Shown here in pieces: positions 7,149 to 13,179 of a DNA stretch of 15,518 bases; position 1 is the first letter of the stretch; the number at the start of each line of letters is the position of its first letter. The translations under genes were made by a program, and so were the position numbers. Under the pieces are notes generated by a model. The model made no database searches and was not told the DNA's origin. It was given only the letters and a program-made list of their open reading frames with translations. This stretch comes from Candidatus Campbellbacteria bacterium CG22_combo_CG10-13_8_21_14_all_36_13 (GTDB lineage Bacteria; Patescibacteriota; Minisyncoccia; Phycocordibacterales; PCTT01). Location: the NCBI GenBank assembly GCA_002771585.1, contig PCTT01000021.1, positions 1-15,518 on the forward strand, written 5' to 3'.

Positions 7149-10100
7149 ATGTATCGATTCTGGTCATTTTTCATAAAAAATAAAAGATTCAGTCAGCTAA
7201 TATTATTTGCTCTTATTCTTTTTGGCACACTCTCGGTGATATCTATACCAAAAGAATCAACACCCGAAGTTGAAATACCAATAGGAATTGTAAGTACATT
7301 TCTACCAGGAGGCTCTGCTGAAGACGTAGAGCAATTAATAACAGATGAAATAGAAAGTGGTCTTACAAATCTAAAAAATGTAAAAAATATAACATCATCC
7401 TCTGGCGAGGGTGTGTCTTCTGTGGTTGTAGAATTTGAAGCTAGTGCAAATATAGATGACTCAATTAAAAAACTAAAAGATGCGGTTGACGCTATTAAAT
7501 ATAAATTACCAATAGAGGCTGAGGATCCTAGCGTAATACAAGTAGATTTTTCTAGCGAACCTATAATGATAATATCTGTTGCAACAGATAGAGCAGCAAC
7601 AGAAAACATACTTCTTGCAGATACAGTAGAAAGAGAGCTAGAAAAAGTAAAGGGTGTTTCGGATGTAATCGCGCAAGGTCTACGCAAGCGCGAAGTCCAG
7701 GTTGTTGTAAACAGCGAAGCGCTTGATCGTTTCGGTATAACCTTAGTTGAAGTAACAAACGCAATACGAAATGCAAATACAAATCTTCCTATAGGAAGCA
7801 TATCTTTTGATAACACAACTTACAACGTATCTTTTGACGCTGATATAAAATCTCCAGATGAAGTGGAAAACATCGTTATCACAGAAAAAAACGGTCTCCC
7901 TATATATGTACGTGATATAGCATTTATTTCTGTTGGTGTAGAGAAAATTTCAAATCTTTCTAGAGTTAGCGTTGGTGGTTCACCTTCAGAACAAGCCATG
8001 TCTTTTTCTGTACTAAAACAATCTGGTGGAGATATCACAGAGACAACAGCTCTAATAAGAGAGGTTCTAGCAAAAATGCAAGACGGTGGAATATTAGAAG
8101 GTAGTAATGTGTTGATATCATATGATATCGGTGAATTCATAACAAAAGATCTTAGCAACCTTACCTTAACAGCGCTTCAAACAATTATTCTTGTTATGAT
8201 TATTTTATTCCTTGCTATAGGTCTTAAAGAGGCACTTATTGCTGGAATTTCAATTCCTATATCGTTCTTGATTGCATTCATTGGTCTTTCTATTTCAGGT
8301 AATACAATAAACTTTGTAAGTCTATTTTCTTTAATACTTGCTGTAGGAATACTTGTGGACTCTGCAATTGTAATAATAGAAGGAATGCACTCAAACATAG
8401 AAGCGACCAATGGTGATGGTAGCAAATCAGTAATCAGTGTTGCACTACAAACACTAAAAGAGTTTCATTCACCTCTTTTCTCTGGCACACTCACAACAAT
8501 TGCCGTATTCGCACCTTTATTTTTTATATCTGGAATAACAGGAGAATTTATATCAAGTATCCCATTTACTATGATATTTGTGCTTGCAGCTTCCATTGTT
8601 GTTGCTCTTGGCTTTTTACCAGTAATCGCATCTAGTTTTATAAAGAAGGAAGAAAAACATGACAAATGGGATGATAAGAGATCGTATTATCTGACAAAGA
8701 TTGAACTTTGGTATAAAAGTATACTCCTAAAAATTCTTGGTAACAGAAAAAGAGAAAGGTTGGTTATAAAATGGAGCATAATTGGATTCTTTATAGCTTT
8801 ACTTTTACCCATGACAGGAATAGTTAAGGTTATATTCTTTCCACAAGAAGATGTTGATTTCGTATTTATAGAAGTAGAAACAAAAGGTGGAACAATTCTA
8901 GAGCAAACAGATCTTGCAACACGACAGGTTGAAGAAATACTTTATGATACACAATATGTAGAATCTTTTGTAACAACGGTTGGTTCTGGTAGCTCATTCT
9001 CTGGAAACATTGGTGGAGGATCTTCTTCTGGTGGAAGTATTGCAAACATAACTGTAAACCTCAACAAAAACAGGAAAAAAAGTAGTACTGAAATTTCAGA
9101 CATTATACGAGCACAAACCTCATTAATAAAAAGCGCTGATGTTCGTGTACTTCAAACAAATAGTGGACCTCCCTCTGGAGCACCAGTCCTAATAAAATTC
9201 TTTGGGGATGATTTGAATACACTCGAACAAGTGGCATCGAAAGGAGAAAACATCCTAAAACAAATTGATGGCACAATAGACGTAGAAACAAGCACAAAAG
9301 ATGACGGGATAGAGTTTGTAATTTCTGTGGACAGAGATAAAGCCTCTGAGCTTGGTGTCTCTGTACCAATTGTTGCACAAACTCTACGTACAGCAATCCA
9401 CGGAGCCACAGCGACAACAATCAAGAAGGGTGGTGAAGATATAGATGTGGTTGTGCTGATGAATTTAAATCCAAACTATCAGGACCCATACGACAGCCAA
9501 GACACCACAATAGACACCGTACGACAGATAGAGATTCCAACACCAAGAGGAACTGTTCTTATAGGTTCGTTTGTGGATGTAAGTCTAAAAAAAGGTAGCT
9601 CAGTAATAAGGCATGAGGATTCAAAAAGAATAACCACCCTTTCAAGCGAAATTGAAGACGGCACAACTGCAGCAACTATTATAGGAAAGTTTACAGATGT
9701 AATTGAGAAAGAAAAAATAGTACCAGAAGATATAATAATGAAAATTGGTGGTGAAACAGAAGATGTAAATCAGTCATTCAAAGAAATGGGTTTTGCATTT
9801 ATTGCAGGAATATTATTGATGCTTGCAATACTCGTACTGCAATTCGGCTCACTTAGATACGCAGGATTTATTTTGGTTATTATCCCGCTTTCAATGATTG
9901 GTATTTTTGCTGGTCTTGCGCTCACGCGCCAACCACTCTCGTTTCCTTCACTTATGGGTATAATTGCACTGTCAGGAATCCTCGTAAATAACTCAATTAT
10001 ACTTATTGATAAAATGAATTCACTCCGAGAAAACTCTCCAGAAAAAAGTATGCGTGAAGTTGTCGTGGAATCTGGTGTATCAAGATTACGACCCATTCTG

Positions 10101-10259
10101 CTCACAACCATTACAACAGTAATCGGAATAATTCCTCTTACATACGCTGGTGGACTATGGGCACCGCTTGCTTGGTCTATTATCTTTGGTCTTTCATTCT
10201 CTGTAGTGCTTACTCTGGTGCTTATACCTATTATGTATGATATGTGGCACAAACGTTAA
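7149..10259 (+). CDS. RND-family efflux permease (AcrB/HAE-like)
   Basis: 1036-aa proton-driven inner-membrane transporter with the classic duplicated layout. The first helix is at ~15-33, then the first porter domain (~38-335; GGSAEDVEQLITDEIE at 54-69), helices 2-6 (~340-497), a second-half first helix (~540-561), the second porter domain (~566-873) and helices to ~1030. The TM4 signature GILVDSAIVIIE (400-411) keeps the proton-relay Asp (D404) but has Ser at the next position, where AcrB has a second Asp. The TM10 motif is GILVNNSIILID (943-954), lacking the AcrB Lys. The Gly/Ser-rich loop at ~612-630 (GSGSSFSGNIGGGSSSGG) is unusual. The start AATATTATG has no SD; the stop is TAA. The adaptor gene lies upstream, but no TolC-type channel is in the window. 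Substrate is unknown. Confidence 0.95.
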   Translation: MYRFWSFFIKNKRFSQLILFALILFGTLSVISIPKESTPEVEIPIGIVSTFLPGGSAEDVEQLITDEIESGLTNLKNVKNITSSSGEGVSSVVVEFEASANIDDSIKKLKDAVDAIKYKLPIEAEDPSVIQVDFSSEPIMIISVATDRAATENILLADTVERELEKVKGVSDVIAQGLRKREVQVVVNSEALDRFGITLVEVTNAIRNANTNLPIGSISFDNTTYNVSFDADIKSPDEVENIVITEKNGLPIYVRDIAFISVGVEKISNLSRVSVGGSPSEQAMSFSVLKQSGGDITETTALIREVLAKMQDGGILEGSNVLISYDIGEFITKDLSNLTLTALQTIILVMIILFLAIGLKEALIAGISIPISFLIAFIGLSISGNTINFVSLFSLILAVGILVDSAIVIIEGMHSNIEATNGDGSKSVISVALQTLKEFHSPLFSGTLTTIAVFAPLFFISGITGEFISSIPFTMIFVLAASIVVALGFLPVIASSFIKKEEKHDKWDDKRSYYLTKIELWYKSILLKILGNRKRERLVIKWSIIGFFIALLLPMTGIVKVIFFPQEDVDFVFIEVETKGGTILEQTDLATRQVEEILYDTQYVESFVTTVGSGSSFSGNIGGGSSSGGSIANITVNLNKNRKKSSTEISDIIRAQTSLIKSADVRVLQTNSGPPSGAPVLIKFFGDDLNTLEQVASKGENILKQIDGTIDVETSTKDDGIEFVISVDRDKASELGVSVPIVAQTLRTAIHGATATTIKKGGEDIDVVVLMNLNPNYQDPYDSQDTTIDTVRQIEIPTPRGTVLIGSFVDVSLKKGSSVIRHEDSKRITTLSSEIEDGTTAATIIGKFTDVIEKEKIVPEDIIMKIGGETEDVNQSFKEMGFAFIAGILLMLAILVLQFGSLRYAGFILVIIPLSMIGIFAGLALTRQPLSFPSLMGIIALSGILVNNSIILIDKMNSLRENSPEKSMREVVVESGVSRLRPILLTTITTVIGIIPLTYAGGLWAPLAWSIIFGLSFSVVLTLVLIPIMYDMWHKR

Positions 10260-10260
10260 G

Positions 10261-10296
10261 ATTTAGGTTTTAGGATTTTAGGTTATAGAAATTAGG
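10261..10296 (+). repeat. Short TTTTAGG-type tandem repeat after the RND gene
   Basis: ATTTAGG, TTTTAGG, ATTTTAGG, then TTATAGAAATTAGG: about four degenerate copies of a 7-8-bp unit. It begins 1 nt after the permease stop and precedes the terminator hairpin. It is non-coding. Confidence 0.55.
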
Positions 10297-10312
10297 CATT
10301 TTTAAAAGTTTT

Positions 10313-10343
10313 AAAAATATCAAGGGTAGCCCTTGATATTTTT
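10313..10343 (+). terminator. Strong intrinsic terminator of the efflux operon
   Basis: Perfect inverted repeat AAAAATATCAAGGG / CCCTTGATATTTTT (14-bp stem) with a 3-nt TAG loop. The A-run before and T-run after make it potentially bidirectional. It lies 54 nt past the permease stop and upstream of the next plus-strand gene, separating the two transcription units. Confidence 0.9.
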
Positions 10344-10393
10344 AATTAGCTTTTTAATTTTATGCACTTAGCAGTATCCATTTGGAGTATTAG

Positions 10394-10399
10394 TATATT
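10394..10399 (+). promoter_or_regulatory. Possible -10 box of the 2H phosphoesterase gene
   Basis: TATATT ends 4 nt before the preferred ATG at 10404. A start point 6-7 nt downstream would fall on the start codon itself, implying a leaderless mRNA. No convincing -35 is seen; TTAGCA at 10368-10373 is 20 bp away. A promoter must exist here because a strong terminator lies just upstream. Confidence 0.35.
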
Positions 10400-10403
10400 G
10401 AAT

Positions 10404-10922
10404 ATGAACAAACAAGGTCATGGATACTCTATTTGGCTAGGCGCCAACAATAGACATAATGATGCTTTCTCAGAGTTAATAAATAAATTCAGTAGAATCT
10501 TTAAATCCCCAATCTTTGAACCACACGTCACTCTTCTTGGCGATATAAAAGGCAATGAGAAAGAAATATTAGAAAAGACCAAACAACTTGCGGAAGAACT
10601 ACACCCATACGAAATTAGAACATATGAAGCAGATCATGAGCCGGAATACTTCCGAGCTCTTTTTGTACACGTAAAAGAAACTCCTGAAGTATTAAGGGCA
10701 AACAAAATTGCGCAAAAAATATTTAATACACACAAAGAATACATACCGCACCTGAGTCTTGCGTATTGTACAGCACCAGAGAAAACAAAGGATGAGTTTA
10801 CCAATGAAATAAAAGAAAGTCTTCGTGGTAATGGCCATTTTACAGCAAGAAAACTATCTTTGTACGAAACAAATGGAAATGTGTCAGATTGGAAACTTAT
10901 TAAAACCTTTAGGCTTAGATAA
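10404..10922 (+). CDS. 2H phosphoesterase (2'-5' RNA ligase / cyclic phosphodiesterase-like)
   Basis: 172 aa from the chosen ATG. Two HxT/S motifs mark the 2H phosphoesterase fold: PHVTLLG (His41, Thr43) and IPHLSLAYC (His116, Ser118). The spacing (~75 residues) and total length suit the family. Known members act on 2',3'-cyclic phosphates or 2'-5' bonds in RNA and nucleotides; the exact substrate cannot be read from sequence, although PHVTL..PHLSLAY resembles cyclic-phosphodiesterase members. An upstream in-frame ATG at 10362 would add 14 residues (MHLAVSIWSISILN). I prefer 10404 because MNKQGHGYSIWLG starts the conserved first strand and a -10-like box lies inside the extension. Cytoplasmic. 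It converges with the thioredoxin gene, 15 bp apart, without an obvious terminator. Confidence 0.85.
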   Translation: MNKQGHGYSIWLGANNRHNDAFSELINKFSRIFKSPIFEPHVTLLGDIKGNEKEILEKTKQLAEELHPYEIRTYEADHEPEYFRALFVHVKETPEVLRANKIAQKIFNTHKEYIPHLSLAYCTAPEKTKDEFTNEIKESLRGNGHFTARKLSLYETNGNVSDWKLIKTFRLR

Positions 10923-10937
10923 TTTTTATCTTGTTTT

Positions 10938-12041
10938 CTATCCAAATGTAAATGAGAACACCATCAATCCAGCCCCTTCTGGTATTATTTCTACAATATG
11001 CTCTCCCCAACCCTTTGAATCTTCGATAATTCTATACAATTGATCCTCCTTTATCGTCACATACCCATTTTCATCAACATCTGAACCTTTTGAAGCACCA
11101 ACAAGTTTGCCATCAAGAAGAATCTTTGCTCTTATTGGTTTTTCTGAAGATGCGACCATAAACATTTTCTGTCCTTGGTATTTAAATATTATTGAATCAC
11201 CCGCGTTCTTGTTTTCAGCATACTCACGTCCAATATTCCAAGAACCAACTAAATATAATTTGCTTGTTTTTATATCAGTTGGTCTTGGAAGATTTTGCAC
11301 ACCTTCTGTACCTTGTATACCACCTTCAAAATATTCATTCCTCCATGCACCAAAATATATCTCTGGACTTCTTGGTCTTCCATCAGTTATAGACTCTGCA
11401 TTTGATGGATTTAGGGTGTCTGTGGACACATCAATACTCTCTCCAAGGCGCTCCTTACGCTCCACCAGAAGCTCCTGTATCATCTTCTCTGTCTCTGCAT
11501 ACCCACCTTCTCCTATGTGGTCATATACTACAAAGCCATCTATATCGATAAGATACTTCCGGGGCCAATATCTGTTGTTATATGCATTCCATGTCTTATA
11601 ATCATTATCTAAAACTACTGGATAATTTATTCCAAATTGCTCAACAGCCCGCTTCACGTTTTCATATTCTTTTTCAAACGCAAACTCTGGAGTATGAACA
11701 CCAATTATCTCCAAACCTTGGTCTTTATATTTATCATACCATCCGTTTATATAGGGAAGAGTTCTTTGACAATTTATACAACTATAAGTCCAAATATCTA
11801 AAAGTATTACCTTCTTACCGATTAAATCAGCCAAAGCAAATGGCTCTGAATTTATAAAGCCATAAGTAGGATCTATTTCCTTTGCTTTTTCAAACTTTGA
11901 TGTTTTTTCTCCAATGTCTAAAACTTTTACTTCTGAGGTTTTTTCGTTTGATGATGTATTTTTTATTGAATCAAGATAAAAAATTGAAGTAAGAATTACA
12001 ATAATTACCACAACCAATATTGTTGTTTTCTTTGTTCCCAT
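10938..12041 (-). CDS. Membrane-anchored thioredoxin-like protein with DipZ-type C-terminal module
   Basis: 367 aa. An N-terminal membrane anchor (residues 6-24) tethers it outside the membrane. A TlpA/AlkyHydroperoxide-reductase-like thioredoxin domain follows (~55-195), with active site WTYSCINCQRTLP (Cys88, Cys91) and the fold's WPRKYLID segment (159-166). After a linker comes a ~140-residue beta-rich module (~225-367: YFGAWRNEYF, LYLVGSWNIGREY, MVASSEKPIRAKILLDG) like the C-terminal carbohydrate-binding-type module of mycobacterial DipZ. It likely receives electrons from the CcdA protein encoded 4 nt upstream and reduces disulfides in secreted or membrane proteins. The ATG start (AATTATATGGG) has no SD; stop TAG. 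The domain call is firm; the physiological target is unknown. Confidence 0.9.
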   Translation of the reverse strand: MGTKKTTILVVVIIVILTSIFYLDSIKNTSSNEKTSEVKVLDIGEKTSKFEKAKEIDPTYGFINSEPFALADLIGKKVILLDIWTYSCINCQRTLPYINGWYDKYKDQGLEIIGVHTPEFAFEKEYENVKRAVEQFGINYPVVLDNDYKTWNAYNNRYWPRKYLIDIDGFVVYDHIGEGGYAETEKMIQELLVERKERLGESIDVSTDTLNPSNAESITDGRPRSPEIYFGAWRNEYFEGGIQGTEGVQNLPRPTDIKTSKLYLVGSWNIGREYAENKNAGDSIIFKYQGQKMFMVASSEKPIRAKILLDGKLVGASKGSDVDENGYVTIKEDQLYRIIEDSKGWGEHIVEIIPEGAGLMVFSFTFG

Positions 12042-12045
12042 ATAA

Positions 12046-12753
12046 TTACAAAACTAATTTATTAATAAACTCAAAGCTTGTTATCAGCGCAAGGCTTTCA
12101 GTAAAAGCAAAAACACCTATTATGATCAACATCACACCAAAAACGATATTCACATATTTTAGTGATTTTGCATATTTTGTTATCATCTTGGTTGCACCTG
12201 ATGCAAATAATCCGACAAGAAGAAACGGTATCGCCAAACCTAGTGAATATCCCAGCAGAAGAAAGAATGCGGATCCGGGAGAAGAAATAGCAAGTCCCAA
12301 AATTGCTCCAAGTATTGCACCCACACAAGGTGTCCACCCAGCAGCAAAAGCAGAGCCGAATATAAAGGACGTTAGATATCTGGAATTGAACTTTTTCTTA
12401 ACTGTAATTTGCTTATTTACTTCTAAAAATGGGATTCTCAAAAGACCTGTCAAATAAAGACCAAAAATAATTATCACAACACCGCCAAGTCTTGCAAGCC
12501 ATGTTTGCACCCCAGACGCAACATCAACAAGAAATGAATTAAGCGCTATCCCCAATACGGCAAAAACAACAGAAAAACCTAAAACAAAAAATAATGAGTT
12601 GAGAAAAATTTGTTTACGTGCACCCGATTCTTCACTGTCTGTAGTAACCCCACCTAGATAAGCTAAATAACCAGGTATCACAGGTAAAATACAAGGGGAA
12701 AGAAAAGAAACTATACCAGCAGTAAATGCTACAAAAATTGAAATATCTATCAT
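12046..12753 (-). CDS. ccdA: CcdA/DsbD-type transmembrane thiol electron transporter
   Basis: 235 aa from the chosen start. Polytopic protein with about six membrane helices that moves reducing equivalents from cytoplasmic thioredoxin across the membrane. Both CcdA signatures are present: SPCILPVIPGYLAYLGG (Cys21) and GWTPCVGAILGAILG (Cys143), the redox pair within the membrane. It lies 4 nt upstream of the tethered thioredoxin, so together they rebuild the two halves of DipZ. An upstream in-frame ATG at 12768 adds MYNIY, but that codon directly precedes the TATAAT box, which lies inside the added segment, so I chose the second ATG (TTTATATGATA), which would be leaderless. No SD; stop TAA. 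The family is certain; whether it serves cytochrome maturation is doubtful, as no cytochrome genes are near. Confidence 0.93.
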   Translation of the reverse strand: MIDISIFVAFTAGIVSFLSPCILPVIPGYLAYLGGVTTDSEESGARKQIFLNSLFFVLGFSVVFAVLGIALNSFLVDVASGVQTWLARLGGVVIIIFGLYLTGLLRIPFLEVNKQITVKKKFNSRYLTSFIFGSAFAAGWTPCVGAILGAILGLAISSPGSAFFLLLGYSLGLAIPFLLVGLFASGATKMITKYAKSLKYVNIVFGVMLIIIGVFAFTESLALITSFEFINKLVL

Positions 12754-12759
12754 ATAAAT

Positions 12760-12765
12760 ATTATA
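12760..12765 (-). promoter_or_regulatory. -10 box TATAAT of ccdA and the thioredoxin gene
   Basis: Perfect minus-strand TATAAT, then ATTTAT, then the ATG at 12753. The expected start point (+7) is the A of that ATG, so the mRNA would be leaderless. A weak -35 TTTATA lies 17 bp upstream (12783-12788), inside the terminator stem of the preceding gene. Confidence 0.55.
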
Positions 12766-12785
12766 CATTAAAACTATTCATTTAT

Positions 12786-12821
12786 AAAAAATACCACAAA
12801 ACTATTTTTGTGGTATTTTTT
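12786..12821 (-). terminator. Strong intrinsic terminator after the 76-aa gene
   Basis: Perfect 16-bp inverted repeat AAAAAATACCACAAAA / TTTTGTGGTATTTTTT with a CTAT loop. It starts 14 nt past the stop of the 76-aa gene and ends in a T-run on the minus strand, so it separates that gene from ccdA. The A-run gives potential bidirectionality. Confidence 0.92.
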
Positions 12822-12835
12822 ATATCTAAAAAGAT

Positions 12836-13066
12836 TTATTCTACTACTGCTTCTGCATCTACTGTAGTGTCTACCATAGCATCAGCTGCTGCTGCGCCTT
12901 CATCTCCAACTACTGTAGTGTCTGCAGTGCCTTCTGTTACTTGCTCTGTTGTTGCGTCATCTGCTTCCATAGCCTCATCTCCACCTTGTCGTGTAAGAAG
13001 AAGTGCTACTACGATTATCGCTACAACAAGAATAACAATTAACCATGCATTTCCTTTTGTTTTCAT
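12836..13066 (-). CDS. Small single-pass membrane protein with acidic Ala/Thr/Asp-rich tail
   Basis: 76 aa. A short basic N-terminus (MKTKGNAW) is followed by one strongly hydrophobic helix (LIVILVVAIIVVALLL, ~9-24), then TRQGG and a ~48-residue low-complexity tail rich in Ala, Thr, Val, Asp and Glu, with almost no basic residues. The charge pattern predicts the tail is outside the cell. There is no lipobox cysteine. I recognise no family. It is supported as a real gene by a TATAAT upstream, a perfect terminator downstream and a coherent membrane-protein composition. The ATG start (ATAACATGAAA) has no SD; stop TAA. It could be a surface or wall-associated spacer protein, but that is a guess. 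Confidence 0.75.
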   Translation of the reverse strand: MKTKGNAWLIVILVVAIIVVALLLTRQGGDEAMEADDATTEQVTEGTADTTVVGDEGAAAADAMVDTTVDAEAVVE

Positions 13067-13119
13067 GTTATGAATACGTTTTAATTAATAAAGTTCAAAT
13101 CTCAACCTTCGTAATATGT

Positions 13120-13125
13120 ATTATA
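13120..13125 (-). promoter_or_regulatory. Possible -10 box for the 76-aa gene
   Basis: Minus-strand TATAAT with a poor -35 (TAGCAG, 17 bp away). It would give a ~46-nt leader without an SD. A second candidate nearer the start (TTGAAC, 16 bp, TATTCA) is also possible. Confidence 0.4.
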
Positions 13126-13133
13126 CAATATGG

Positions 13134-13179
13134 AGCCATATTCTGCTATATGTTAATAAACTACACCAACAATATGGCT
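13134..13179 (-). repeat. 9-bp inverted repeat at the 3' end of gyrB
   Basis: AGCCATATT (13134-13142) and AATATGGCT (13171-13179) are perfect reverse complements with a 28-nt loop. The right arm overlaps the gyrB TAG stop. It could form a stem-loop at the end of the gyrB mRNA, but without a U-tract it is not a standard terminator. Confidence 0.45.

Noticed and set aside
7193..7816. 207-aa minus-strand open frame antisense to the RND permease
   Set aside because: Mirror of a clearly conserved coding frame; Ser/Thr-rich composition typical of shadow ORFs. Other antisense frames within the permease were rejected for the same reason.
11107..11601. 164-aa plus-strand open frame antisense to the thioredoxin gene
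   Set aside because: The opposite strand has firm thioredoxin and DipZ-like domains; this frame has no motif of its own.
12726..13073. 115-aa plus-strand open frame opposite the 76-aa gene
   Set aside because: Its Ser/Thr/Val/Ala-rich core is the complement of the Ala/Thr/Asp tail, and it runs through the terminator hairpin. The minus-strand reading has a proper membrane helix and its own signals.
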